A stretch of DNA of 37,694 nt, from the NCBI GenBank assembly GCA_020430845.1, contig JAGQJA010000067.1, positions 1 to 37,694 of the forward strand, read 5' to 3'. Under the pieces are notes generated by a model. It had not been told where the DNA came from and ran no database searches. It worked only from the letters and a program-made list of their open reading frames with translations. This DNA comes from Myxococcales bacterium (GTDB taxonomy: Bacteria; Myxococcota_A; Polyangia; Polyangiales; Polyangiaceae). Below are positions 6,711 to 15,042 of this stretch, piece after piece. The position numbers were made by a program, and so were the translations under genes. The first letter of the stretch is position 1. Each line of letters begins with the position of its first letter.

Positions 6711-8252
6711 ATGGGCAAGATCGAAGAAGCGACCCTCTTCCGTCCGGGACAAGCGGGCGGAGGCGGAGGCAAAGGACAGGGCGGCTTCGGCGGAGGCGGC
6801 GGAGGCGGCGGAGGCGGCGGCGGGCGTGGGCCCTCGGCCGACGACGACGACGGGCCGCAAATCTCGCTGCGCGAGCGCGTGGGCGAGGCGAGCCGGTCGG
6901 CGCGAAGGCGCAAGGGCCTGTCGCTCGTGGTGCTCATGCTCTGCGGCGCGCTCACCGTGCTCGGCGCGATCTTCGCGCCACGCAGCTACGAGGTCGAGGC
7001 GCGCTTGCTCGTGTCGCCGCAGCAGCAGGCCTCGCAGCAGCAGGTCTACCAGTCCCCCGAAGAGCTCCGCGCGCAGCAGAGCGAGTACGTCGAGCAGATC
7101 TTCGCCCAGGACAACCTGGTCAACATCATCAAGCAGACCAACCTCGTCGAGCGCTGGGACGAGATGCGCCAGCCGCACCGTCGCCTCATCGACAAGCTCA
7201 ATCGCAAGCTCGGCAAGCCCGCGCCCACCGACGAGCAGAAGTTCGAGGCGCTGCTCGGCCTGCTGCGTGGCCGCATGAAGGTGTTCACCGAGGCGCGCAC
7301 CGTGACCATCAAGCTCGAGTGGAGCGAGCCGGTCGCCGCCAAGGACGTCGTCGCGGCCGCCGTCACCAACTTCAAAGAGGCGCGTTTCCAGAGCGAAATC
7401 GCGATCATCCCGGCGCGCGTGAAGGTGCTCGAGGCGAGCATGTCGACCGCCCACAGCGAGCTCGAGAACGCCGCCGACGAGCTCAATCGTCAGATCAAGC
7501 TCAAGGACCCGAAGAAGGCGGGCGTGTCGGTCGCGCCGCTGCCCTTCAAGCCCAAGACCGATCCGGCCGACATCGAGGCCGATCCCGCGCTCGCCGCGCA
7601 GCTCGAGCAGACGCGCAACGATCTCGCGCAGGCCAAGGCCGCGCGCGTGCAGAAGGTCGCCGAGCTGAACAACGAGCTGACGCAGATGCAGCAGACGCTC
7701 GCGCCAGGGCACCCGTCGGTGATCGCCCTCAAGCAGACGATCGCCGCGACCGACAAGGACACGCCGCAGATCATCGCGCTCAAGGAGAAGGAGCGCCGCC
7801 TCGTCGAGGAGATCGCGGCCAAGAAGAAGGCCAAGGCCGCGGCGGCCGCGGCGGCGGCCCCCAAACCGGGTGTGCCCCGTCCGGCGGTCGCCCCCGCCCC
7901 CGCGCCCACGGTGGCCGTCGGCGGCTCGAAGTCGCTGCAGGACGCCGAGGTCCAGTTCAACGCCGCGACCAAGAAGTACGCCGAGCTCGTCACCGCCCTC
8001 GACGCCCTCAAGCTCGAGATGGAGATGGCCAAGACCGGCTTCGAGAAGAAGTACAAGGTCACGCAGCCCGCCGAGGTGCCGGCCGGTCCCAAGCGGCCCG
8101 TCGCCGTCATCGCCGTGCTCATCGGCATCATGGCCACCTTCATGGCGATCCTCGCCGTGGCGTCGCTCGCAGACCGCTTCAGCGGGCTCTTCTTCGAGCC
8201 ACGCGACGTGCGCGACAAGCTCGGGATCCCGGTCTACGCGACCTTCTCCTGA
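6711..8252 (+). CDS. Wzz/Wzc-type chain-length protein without kinase domain
   Basis: A 513-residue inner-membrane co-polymerase. A Gly-rich cytoplasmic head (residues 13-40, including a 12-Gly run) leads to helix 1 (about 70-89, SLVVLMLCGALTVLGAIF). A long charged, helical periplasmic region (100-455) follows, with coiled-coil-like stretches and an Ala/Lys run near 375. Helix 2 spans about 462-486 (VAVIAVLIGIMATFMAILAV). The short tail ends LGIPVYATFS, which is where the tyrosine kinase domain begins in fused Wzc proteins; here the protein stops. The kinase-like partner is probably the separate P-loop-less gene at 91-699. Such proteins set chain length in Wzx/Wzy pathways and contact the OPX exporter. 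Confidence 0.85.
   Translation: MGKIEEATLFRPGQAGGGGGKGQGGFGGGGGGGGGGGGRGPSADDDDGPQISLRERVGEASRSARRRKGLSLVVLMLCGALTVLGAIFAPRSYEVEARLLVSPQQQASQQQVYQSPEELRAQQSEYVEQIFAQDNLVNIIKQTNLVERWDEMRQPHRRLIDKLNRKLGKPAPTDEQKFEALLGLLRGRMKVFTEARTVTIKLEWSEPVAAKDVVAAAVTNFKEARFQSEIAIIPARVKVLEASMSTAHSELENAADELNRQIKLKDPKKAGVSVAPLPFKPKTDPADIEADPALAAQLEQTRNDLAQAKAARVQKVAELNNELTQMQQTLAPGHPSVIALKQTIAATDKDTPQIIALKEKERRLVEEIAAKKKAKAAAAAAAAPKPGVPRPAVAPAPAPTVAVGGSKSLQDAEVQFNAATKKYAELVTALDALKLEMEMAKTGFEKKYKVTQPAEVPAGPKRPVAVIAVLIGIMATFMAILAVASLADRFSGLFFEPRDVRDKLGIPVYATFS
6789..6815 (+). repeat. Three perfect 9-bp GGCGGAGGC repeats in coding sequence
   Basis: The Gly-rich head of the Wzz-like protein is encoded by three exact GGCGGAGGC units followed by a degenerate unit. 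Copy changes would keep the frame and alter only the length of the poly-Gly linker. Confidence 0.7.
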
Positions 8253-8284
8253 CGCCGAGACGTACGCTGCGCGCCGGTTTGACC

Positions 8285-8314
8285 TTGTGACGGCACCACC
8301 AAGCCCGTTAACGT
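8285..8314 (+). promoter_or_regulatory. Candidate promoter (TTGTGA, 18 bp, TAACGT)
   Basis: TTGTGA (8285-8290) and TAACGT (8309-8314) with an 18-base spacer lie between the Wzz-like gene and the barrel gene. A CGAGG at 8322-8326 could serve as ribosome site for GTG 8336. Confidence 0.3.
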
Positions 8315-8335
8315 AGGCGTCCGAGGCTCGTCCGC

Positions 8336-9634
8336 GTGTTCCCCTTCCTCACGCCGGTGCCGTTGGACATTGGGCAGACCGCTGGCGTCGTCCTCAAGGC
8401 CGAGGAGCGCGCGCGCGCGGGCAACGACGTCAACGCGATCGAGAGCGAGCTCGCCCCGACGGCCCGCTACGATCTGCTCTGGGACGGCGGCCAGAACCAC
8501 TTCGTCGCTCTGCTCGCACCCCGCGTCATCGGCACCTACGTGACGAAGACGGCGACGATCGACGAGACGATCGTCAACCCGCAGAGCATCGCCGACCGCG
8601 ACATCTTCGAGCGCCCCAACAAGAACCCCGTCGCCGCGCTCGCCAACGGCGGCTTCGTGCTCGAGCTCAATCGACCGCGCTACCGGGTCACGCTCAATCA
8701 GTTCGCGGCGTACGGCTCGATCACCACCACGGCGCTCCTGCAGAACCAGCCGTGGCCCGGCGAAGGGCGCCCCGCCGATCCCAACCCCGTCATCCCGTCG
8801 ACCACGGGCGCGCGCCTCACGCTCCTCTTCGCGCAGACGCAGCTCGGCGTGCCCATCCGCGTCTCGCGGCACTTCGCCGTCACGCCCTTCGCCGAGTTCA
8901 ACGCCTTCGGCGGCGCCGACGACGCCTCGCGCGGCGTCATCGCCCTCACGACCGGCCCCGGCGGCGGCGTCCGTCTCGAGGCGAGGGCGAGCAAGTACGC
9001 CCAGCTCGAGACGGTCCTGGGCGGCGGTCGCATCGAGACGACCTTCCAAGGCGATCGACAGGGCGCCGTCATCTACCGCGCCGTCGCCACGCAGTCGTAC
9101 CGTCACTGGCTGTCCAAGCGCCTGAGCTGGCAGGCGACCGGGGGAGGCACCGTCGGCGGCGACGAGATCAACGGCTACACGTTCTTCACGTTGGCCGACA
9201 CGGCGCTCCTGTACGACACGTGGGACGTGCCCAAGATCGCCCCAGGCGCGCAGCCCTACGGCGCGTTCGGCGGCAAGAACCCGCGCACCCAGTTCGGCCT
9301 CGTCGCCAAGGTCGAGCCGTGGCTCGACATCTTCTCGGGTGATCTCGAGCAGCGCGCCGTGGGCATCGGCGTCGCCAACTACAGCATCGGCCAGGTGACG
9401 GTCCGCGGTCAGATCGCCGCCGCGCGCGTCTTCGGCACGCCGCAGTCGGTCGCCACGTACGAGACGGTCCAGGGCGAGACGAGCCTCCAGTACCGTTTCA
9501 CGCCCACGTTGGCGGCCGACCTCGGCGCGCGCCTGCAGTACCAGAGCTTCACGAACGCGGTCCGGATCAGCACGATCCGTCAGGTGGCGGGCTTCCTGAC
9601 GCTCACCTACTCTCCGCTTCCCGCGCGCCTCTGA
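8336..9634 (+). CDS. Probable outer-membrane beta-barrel of the export system
   Basis: A 432-residue protein from GTG 8336; an in-frame stop at 8309 prevents a longer start. From residue 35 on it shows many alternating hydrophobic/polar segments separated by short Gly/Asn/Asp turns (for example ARYDLLWDGG, FVALLAPRVIG, TLLFAQTQL, RVSRHFAVTPFAEFNAFGG and VAGFLTLTYSPL at the end), the pattern of an outer-membrane barrel. It resembles no enzyme I know. In myxobacteria, short OPX proteins lacking an outer-membrane segment work with separate barrels (the EpsX/EpsY type in Myxococcus xanthus), and the OPX at 16816-17409 is of the short type, so this is the likely partner. Odd point: no signal peptide is visible, which a barrel protein needs. 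The start may be damaged or misassembled. Confidence 0.62.
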   Translation: MFPFLTPVPLDIGQTAGVVLKAEERARAGNDVNAIESELAPTARYDLLWDGGQNHFVALLAPRVIGTYVTKTATIDETIVNPQSIADRDIFERPNKNPVAALANGGFVLELNRPRYRVTLNQFAAYGSITTTALLQNQPWPGEGRPADPNPVIPSTTGARLTLLFAQTQLGVPIRVSRHFAVTPFAEFNAFGGADDASRGVIALTTGPGGGVRLEARASKYAQLETVLGGGRIETTFQGDRQGAVIYRAVATQSYRHWLSKRLSWQATGGGTVGGDEINGYTFFTLADTALLYDTWDVPKIAPGAQPYGAFGGKNPRTQFGLVAKVEPWLDIFSGDLEQRAVGIGVANYSIGQVTVRGQIAAARVFGTPQSVATYETVQGETSLQYRFTPTLAADLGARLQYQSFTNAVRISTIRQVAGFLTLTYSPLPARL

Positions 9635-9654
9635 CGGCCCGCCCGGCGCCTTCG

Positions 9655-9689
9655 TGGGGGCGTCACCCCTTTTGGGGGTCGCCACCCCG
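9655..9689 (+). terminator. Stable GC hairpin, terminator-like
   Basis: Between the barrel gene and the next kinase, ACCCC and GGGGT flank a TTTTG loop, and the stem extends through GGCG/CGCC with a two-base bulge and then a further G/C tract. No T-run follows, so termination is uncertain. Confidence 0.3.
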
Positions 9690-9701
9690 CGCCAGGCCGT
9701 T

Positions 9702-9707
9702 TAGCAT
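9702..9707 (+). promoter_or_regulatory. Candidate -10 (TAGCAT), leaderless spacing
   Basis: TAGCAT ends 6 bases before the GTG at 9714. The same hexamer is found before the genes at 18679 (minus) and 18734 (plus). Confidence 0.42.
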
Positions 9708-9713
9708 CGCTCC

Positions 9714-10568
9714 GTGCAAATGGTCCCTGGGGCCAAGATTGGGGCGTACACGCTCGAGCGGCCGCTGGGGTCCGGAGCGTTCGGCGTAGTGTGGCTCGCA
9801 AGCCGCACCGACACCGGCGATCGCGTGGCGATCAAGGTGCTTCACCCCCAAGCGGCCGTATCCCACGAGATCGTCGAGAGATTCCGCCGCGAGGCGTGGG
9901 TCCTCTCGCAGCTCCAGTCTCCCCACATCGCCCGCATGTTCGAGTTCTTGACCGAGGCGCCCTTCGGGATGGCGCTCGTCATGGAGTACATCGAGGGCGA
10001 GCTGCTGAGCGAGGTGTTCAAGCGCGCGCGGTTCGGCGTCGAGGACGCCTGCAGCCTCGGCATCGGCATCTCGAGCGGCCTCGCCACGATGCAGTCGGCG
10101 GGCATCATCCACCGCGACATCAAGCCCGAGAACATCATCCTGCGGCCCAACCCCAACGGTTGGCACGCGGTGATCTTCGACTTCAACCTGAGCCGCATCA
10201 AGAACCCGACGGGGAAGATGAGCAGCCTGACCTCGATGCACGCGGCCATCGGCACAGTGCCCTACATGGCGCCCGAGCAGCTCCTCGACGCGCGCCGCGT
10301 CAACGAGTCGTCCGACGTGTACTCCGCCGGGACGATCCTCTGGCGCGCCGTGGCCGGCCAGCTCCCCTTCGACGCGCGCGAGAGCCTGCGCGAGAAGTTG
10401 CAGCAAGAGGCCAAGCCTCTGCCCACCGGGCGCACCGATCCGCTCGCCGTCGGGTTCGCGGAGATCGTCGGCAAGGCGCTCCGCAGGCGGCCCGCGGAGC
10501 GGTACGCCAAGGCGCAGGACATGCTGGACGACCTCACCAACCTGGTGACGAGGGGTAGCCACGGATGA
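9714..10568 (+). CDS. Small soluble Ser/Thr kinase with DFN instead of DFG
   Basis: A 284-residue protein that is almost only a kinase domain, with no membrane helix. It has the glycine loop GSGAFGVVW, lysine in VAIKVL, catalytic loop HRDIKPEN (His133, Asp135, Lys137) and the activation segment end GTVPYMAPEQ. The DFG motif reads DFN (Asp156-Phe157-Asn158): the metal-binding Asp is kept but the Gly is lost, so activity is plausible with altered activation-loop flexibility. GTG 9714 lies 6 bases after a TAGCAT hexamer; ATG 9720 is an in-frame alternative. The stop overlaps the ATG of the GT-C/acyltransferase gene (ATGA at 10565), so kinase and membrane enzyme are made together and probably work together. 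Confidence 0.88.
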   Translation: MQMVPGAKIGAYTLERPLGSGAFGVVWLASRTDTGDRVAIKVLHPQAAVSHEIVERFRREAWVLSQLQSPHIARMFEFLTEAPFGMALVMEYIEGELLSEVFKRARFGVEDACSLGIGISSGLATMQSAGIIHRDIKPENIILRPNPNGWHAVIFDFNLSRIKNPTGKMSSLTSMHAAIGTVPYMAPEQLLDARRVNESSDVYSAGTILWRAVAGQLPFDARESLREKLQQEAKPLPTGRTDPLAVGFAEIVGKALRRRPAERYAKAQDMLDDLTNLVTRGSHG

Positions 10569-13500
10569 CGGCGGACGTCGAGACGACCACGACCCGCGCG
10601 CGTCGAGCCATCGTGCTCTCGGCGCTCGCGTTCTACCTGCTGTTCGTCCTGCGCACGAGCTTCACCATCGCCGGCACGCGCTACTTCGTCCTCTTCGAGG
10701 ACGCGATGATCTCGATGCGCTACGCGCGGCACGTCGCGGGCGGTCACGGGTTCGTCTGGAACATCGGCGAGCCACCCATCGAGGGCTTCACCAACCTCCT
10801 GTGGGTGCTCTGGATGAGCGTGGCGCACCTGCTCGGCATGAGCGAGTCGAAGATCTCGCTCTTCATCATGCTCAGCGGCGTGGCGATCATGCTCGCCACC
10901 GGCCACGTCGCGTCCAAGATCGCGCGCAAGCTCTCGAGCGCCCCGTGGGTGCCGCTCGTGGCGCTCGCGGCGACGCTCTTCTGCTACCCGCTCGTGTTCT
11001 GGACGCTGCGGGGCATGGAGGTCGGGGCGCTGACGCTCTTCGTCTACACGCTCTTGTGGCTCACGCTCGAGAACGAGGACGACTTCAGCATCGGACGCAC
11101 CGCCATGATGGCCGCGCTGGCCGCCGGCTCGCTGCTCATCCGGTCGGACTCGGTGGTCCCCGTCGGGCTCATCTGCCTCTACGGTCTGCTGACCGCCAAG
11201 AAGCGCTTCGCCTTCGCCGCCATCATCGGCGGCCTGTGCGTCGCGGCGCTCGGCGCCCAGACGGCGTTCCGCATCCATCACTTCCACGATCGGCTGCCGA
11301 ACACCTACTACCTCAAGCTCTTTCACATCTCGGCGGCGGCGCGCATCAAGCGCGGCGCGTTCGTGGCGCTCGAGGTCGTGGCGCTCCACCTGCCGCTCCC
11401 CATCGCGGTGGTGCTCGCCAACGTCACGGGCATCCGCAAGGACTTCTACAAGGACGTGCAGCTGCGGCGGCGCGTGCTCTTGGGCGCGCTCTTCGGCGCC
11501 CAGATCGCGTACGCGACGTACGTGGGCGGCGACGCGTGGGAGTGGATGCTCTACGCGAACCGCTACACGTGCGTCGGCATGCCCGCGCTCATCCTGCTGT
11601 CGACCGTCATGGTCGAGGCGCTGCTCTCGGCCGACGCCGAGCAGCGGGCGGTCTTCGCCAAGCGCCTCTCGATCGGCTTCGTCGTCGCGGGCGCGATCCT
11701 GGTGTTGCTCAACCTCTACGCGAGGTTCCGCCCCGAGCAGGGCATCGCGGCCACCATCACGTTCAGCAAGACGCCGTTCGCGGCGGGCGGCGCGTTCATC
11801 GGCCTGGGCTCGCTCCTGCGCCTGCGCGACATGCGCGAGGGCATCTCCGAGGGGGTGGTGGCCCTGCGCAAGTACCTGGGCAACCGGCGCACGCTGGCCA
11901 AGGCCGCCATCGGCCTCACGGTCCTCATGTGGGCGCCGTCGCACCTCTTGCCGCTCGGGCGATGGGCCGCTCAGAACGCCGCGCAGTACGCCGACGAGGC
12001 CAAGTACACGCGGCTCGGCCTGCTCATCGCGTCGGCCACCAAGCCCGACTTCCGCATCGCCGTCGCGGCGGCCGGCGCCACCCCGTACTTCTGTCAGCGC
12101 CCGACCGAAGACCTGCTGGGCAAGAACGACCGCCACATCGCCAAGCTCGCGCCGCGCGGCGTCTTCTCGCCGGGCCACGACAAGTGGGACTACGAGTGGA
12201 GCCTCGCCGAGCGCAACTCGCAGCTCATCGTCGAGGCCGTCGACGTCAACCCCGAGGACGAGGCGTACTTCAAGAAGCTCGGGTTCGCCGAGCTGCCCAA
12301 CGGCATGCGCCTGCGCGACACGGCCGACGCCAAACGCGAGATCATCGGGCGCGAGATGGAGAGCGGCGCCGACCTCGCCGAGGCGATGTCGGTGGTGGGT
12401 GCGACGTTGCCGCCGGGCTTCAAGCCCGTCGACGCCTTGGTCATCGTGGCGTTCGCGGCCTTGATCGGCCTGCTCGTCTTTCGCGTGCCGCGAGACGCCG
12501 ACTCGCTCGCGGAGCTCTCGGGCGATCCGCTGCCCGAAGAGGAGCTCGACGAGGGCGCCAAGGCGGCGCTCAAGGGCGCCGAGTCGCGACAGATCCCCAC
12601 GCTCGACGGCATGCGCGGGCTCGCCGTCATCGGCGTGCTCATCTTCCACTTCGCGTGGACGTTCCCGGGTGAGGACCCCGACGCGGCCGTCTCGCTCATC
12701 GACAAGGTCGCGGTGCGCATCCACGCGTTCCTGTGGACCGGGTGGGCCGGCGTCGACCTCTTCTTCGTCCTCTCGGGCTACCTCATCACGCGCGGCCTCG
12801 TGGGCCCGTCCAAGCGCGAGACGGGCACCCGCCTCAAGATGTTCTGGATGCGCCGCGTCCTGCGCATCTTCCCGCTCTACTACGCGTTCGTCATCGTGGG
12901 CACCGTCATCGCCCTCGCGCTCGGCGGGTGGATCCCGGGGCTGTCGTACTGGCTCTACATGCAGAACTACACGCTCGCGTTCGACCACGACGCGATGCGA
13001 TGGACGGCGCACTTCTGGTCGCTCGCGATCGAGGAGCAGTTCTACTTCGTGTGGCCGCTCGTGGCGGTGCTCACCCCCAAGAAGAAGCTCATCTGGGTCA
13101 TCCCGCTCCTCGTGGGCGCGGTCGTGATGCTGCGCGCCGGCCTCGCGTTCAAGCTCGAGCACCTCGCGCACCTCGACGAAGAGACCGTCATCAAGTTCGT
13201 CTACCGGGCCACGCCCACGCGCGCCGACGGCCTCCTGCTCGGCGCGTTCGTGGCCGTCACCCAGCGCGAAGCGGCGCACCCGATCGCCGCCGCGTGGCGC
13301 CGCCTCCGCTACCCGATCCTCGTGTCCACCGCGCTCGCCCTGGTGGGCCTCTACGCCGTGGGCAACGGCCTCAACGGCTACGACCGCCGCGTCATCGTCA
13401 TCGGCTATGTGGCCATGGCGCTCTTCTTTGCGAGCGCCGTGTCGATGTGCTCCGACTTCGTCATCAGCCCGCGTATGACCTCGCTGCTCGAGTCGCGTCC

Positions 13501-13735
13501 GCTCGTCGCGTGCGGCAAGGTCAGCTACGGCATGTACATCTTCCACTGGCCGGTCGTGGTGCTCATCGTGCCGCGACTCAAGGTCATCCAAGGCGGCATG
13601 CCCACGGCGATGCAGCTCGGCTTCTGCACACTGGTCATCGCGGGGGGGATCACCCTCGTGTACGTGGCGGCCAGCATCAGCTTCCGGTTCTTCGAGCAGC
13701 CCTTCTTGAAGCTCAAGGGCCGCTTCCACGACTGA
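10565..13735 (+). CDS. GT-C-like glycosyltransferase fused to acyltransferase 3 (OafA-like)
   Basis: A 1056-residue polytopic protein with two modules. Residues 1 to about 650 resemble the GT-C superfamily (mannosyl/arabinosyl-transferase-like): a first helix, then the acidic loop FEDAMISMRYARHVAGGHG and the string NIGEPPIEGFTNLLW typical of these enzymes, several further helices and a periplasmic domain around 430-630. After a linker the second module (about 678-1050) is an acyltransferase-3 domain: TLDGMRGLAVIGVLIFHF, the Ser-Gly-Tyr-Leu block FFVLSGYLITRG, HFWSLAIEEQFYFVWPL and a C-terminal YGMYIFHWP. Acyltransferase-3 proteins move acyl groups across the membrane onto sugars. The fusion would glycosylate and O-acylate the same lipid-linked or exported glycan. 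It is coupled to the preceding kinase by a 4-base overlap. Confidence 0.85.
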   Translation: MTADVETTTTRARRAIVLSALAFYLLFVLRTSFTIAGTRYFVLFEDAMISMRYARHVAGGHGFVWNIGEPPIEGFTNLLWVLWMSVAHLLGMSESKISLFIMLSGVAIMLATGHVASKIARKLSSAPWVPLVALAATLFCYPLVFWTLRGMEVGALTLFVYTLLWLTLENEDDFSIGRTAMMAALAAGSLLIRSDSVVPVGLICLYGLLTAKKRFAFAAIIGGLCVAALGAQTAFRIHHFHDRLPNTYYLKLFHISAAARIKRGAFVALEVVALHLPLPIAVVLANVTGIRKDFYKDVQLRRRVLLGALFGAQIAYATYVGGDAWEWMLYANRYTCVGMPALILLSTVMVEALLSADAEQRAVFAKRLSIGFVVAGAILVLLNLYARFRPEQGIAATITFSKTPFAAGGAFIGLGSLLRLRDMREGISEGVVALRKYLGNRRTLAKAAIGLTVLMWAPSHLLPLGRWAAQNAAQYADEAKYTRLGLLIASATKPDFRIAVAAAGATPYFCQRPTEDLLGKNDRHIAKLAPRGVFSPGHDKWDYEWSLAERNSQLIVEAVDVNPEDEAYFKKLGFAELPNGMRLRDTADAKREIIGREMESGADLAEAMSVVGATLPPGFKPVDALVIVAFAALIGLLVFRVPRDADSLAELSGDPLPEEELDEGAKAALKGAESRQIPTLDGMRGLAVIGVLIFHFAWTFPGEDPDAAVSLIDKVAVRIHAFLWTGWAGVDLFFVLSGYLITRGLVGPSKRETGTRLKMFWMRRVLRIFPLYYAFVIVGTVIALALGGWIPGLSYWLYMQNYTLAFDHDAMRWTAHFWSLAIEEQFYFVWPLVAVLTPKKKLIWVIPLLVGAVVMLRAGLAFKLEHLAHLDEETVIKFVYRATPTRADGLLLGAFVAVTQREAAHPIAAAWRRLRYPILVSTALALVGLYAVGNGLNGYDRRVIVIGYVAMALFFASAVSMCSDFVISPRMTSLLESRPLVACGKVSYGMYIFHWPVVVLIVPRLKVIQGGMPTAMQLGFCTLVIAGGITLVYVAASISFRFFEQPFLKLKGRFHD

Positions 13736-13758
13736 CGCCGCGCGGCGCGGAGAGCTGG

Positions 13759-13764
13759 TATCTT
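13759..13764 (+). promoter_or_regulatory. Candidate -10 (TATCTT) for the ATP-grasp gene
   Basis: TATCTT ends 11 bases before the ATG at 13776, giving a leader of only a few bases without a ribosome site. Confidence 0.33.
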
Positions 13765-13775
13765 CACGCTCTCCC

Positions 13776-15035
13776 ATGAGCGTGCTCCTCCTCGGTGCGG
13801 ACTATTACGGAACGCTCGCCGCAGCCCGTAGCTTCGGGCGGGCGGGCATCGACGTCGCGATGGCCGACGACTCCAAGCGCGGTCGTGCGCTCTTCTCGCG
13901 GTACGTGCGCGAGAAGCTGGTGCACCCGCCCCTGGACGAGCCCGAGGCGCTCGTCGCGTGGCTCGAGCGCTACGGCAAGGAGCACCCCGGGACGGTGCTC
14001 TACCCGCCCAACGATCACCTGTCTTGGCTCTTCGCCGCGTACCGCGAGCGCCTGGGCGAGGTCTTCGCGATGCTCTCTCCCCCCGAGGAGACGATCATCA
14101 CCCTGCTCGACAAGCAGCGCATGCACGAGGCGTGCGCCAAGGTGGGCATCGACGTGCCCCGCACGTGGTCGGCCGCGAGCGACGACGAGGCGCGCGCCGT
14201 GGAGCCCGAGCTCACGTTCCCGGTGCTGCTCAAGCCGCGCACGCAGGTCTTCCTCGCGAGCGGGGTCAAGGGCTTCATCGCGAGCTCGAGCAGCGAGCTC
14301 TACTCCGAGCTCGCCCGCTTTCGCGAGCTCGTCCGCTTCCACGACGTGCTCACGTCACGCCACCCCGACATCGGGACGCCGATGTTGCAGGAGTACCTCA
14401 CCGCCGCCGAGACACAGATCTTCTCGATGTCGGGCTGGCACGACCGCGACGGCACGCTGGTGGTGCGCGCCGCGATGAAGGTGCTGCAGCGACCGCGGAA
14501 GGTGGGCATCGGACTCTGCTTCGAAGGGCGGCCGATCGACTTCGTCCTCGCCGACAAGCTCCGCAAGCTCTGCGTCGAGGTGGGCTACTACGGTGCGTTC
14601 GAGTCCGAGTTCATCTGCGACGGCGACGCGCGGCTGCTCATCGACTTCAACCCCCGCTTCTACAGCCAGATGGGCTTCGACATCGCGCGCGGCCTGCCGC
14701 TGGCGCGCATCGCGTACCACGCGGCCAGGGGCGAGACCGCGCGGTCCAAGGCGCTCCTCGCCGAGGCCGCCGCGTGGAAGCCGTCGGGCGGCGAGGTGTA
14801 CTGCCACAAGACGATGCTCGACCTGGTGCTCGCGCTCCAGGGCATGAGCGGGCAGATGTCGCGCGCCGACGTGAAGCAGTGGCGGCGGTGGCACAAGGAG
14901 CACGCGCGGACGGCGACCGACGCCGTGCGCGACGCCGACGACAGGCTACCGGCGGTCGTCGACGCGGCCTCGTGGGTGCAGCACTTCGCGCGGCACCCGC
15001 GGAGCTTCGTGCGGAGCTTCGTGCTGAACAGGTGA
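13776..15035 (+). CDS. ATP-grasp family ligase in the polysaccharide locus
   Basis: A 419-residue soluble protein. The N-terminus (MSVLLLGADYYGTLAAARSF) is the Rossmann-like pre-ATP-grasp domain. ATP-grasp follows, with a lysine in VLLKPRTQVF and the metal-binding block IDFNPRFY at about residues 288-295. These enzymes join a carboxylate to an amine or similar nucleophile using ATP, through an acyl-phosphate. The overall plan resembles carbamoyl-phosphate-synthase-like and D-aspartate-ligase-like ATP-grasp proteins, often found in capsule and peptidoglycan-modification clusters. The substrate is unknown; amide decoration of a uronic acid or an amino sugar would fit the neighbours. The next gene (GT2 fusion) begins 7 bases after the stop, so they share an operon. 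Confidence 0.83.
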   Translation: MSVLLLGADYYGTLAAARSFGRAGIDVAMADDSKRGRALFSRYVREKLVHPPLDEPEALVAWLERYGKEHPGTVLYPPNDHLSWLFAAYRERLGEVFAMLSPPEETIITLLDKQRMHEACAKVGIDVPRTWSAASDDEARAVEPELTFPVLLKPRTQVFLASGVKGFIASSSSELYSELARFRELVRFHDVLTSRHPDIGTPMLQEYLTAAETQIFSMSGWHDRDGTLVVRAAMKVLQRPRKVGIGLCFEGRPIDFVLADKLRKLCVEVGYYGAFESEFICDGDARLLIDFNPRFYSQMGFDIARGLPLARIAYHAARGETARSKALLAEAAAWKPSGGEVYCHKTMLDLVLALQGMSGQMSRADVKQWRRWHKEHARTATDAVRDADDRLPAVVDAASWVQHFARHPRSFVRSFVLNR

Positions 15036-15042
15036 GGCAGGG

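Noticed and set aside
10262-13777. Long open frame on the minus strand opposite the GT-C/acyltransferase gene
   Set aside because: It is a mirror frame of a high-GC gene, rich in Arg, Asp, His and Glu with no domain; the plus-strand protein has clear family motifs.
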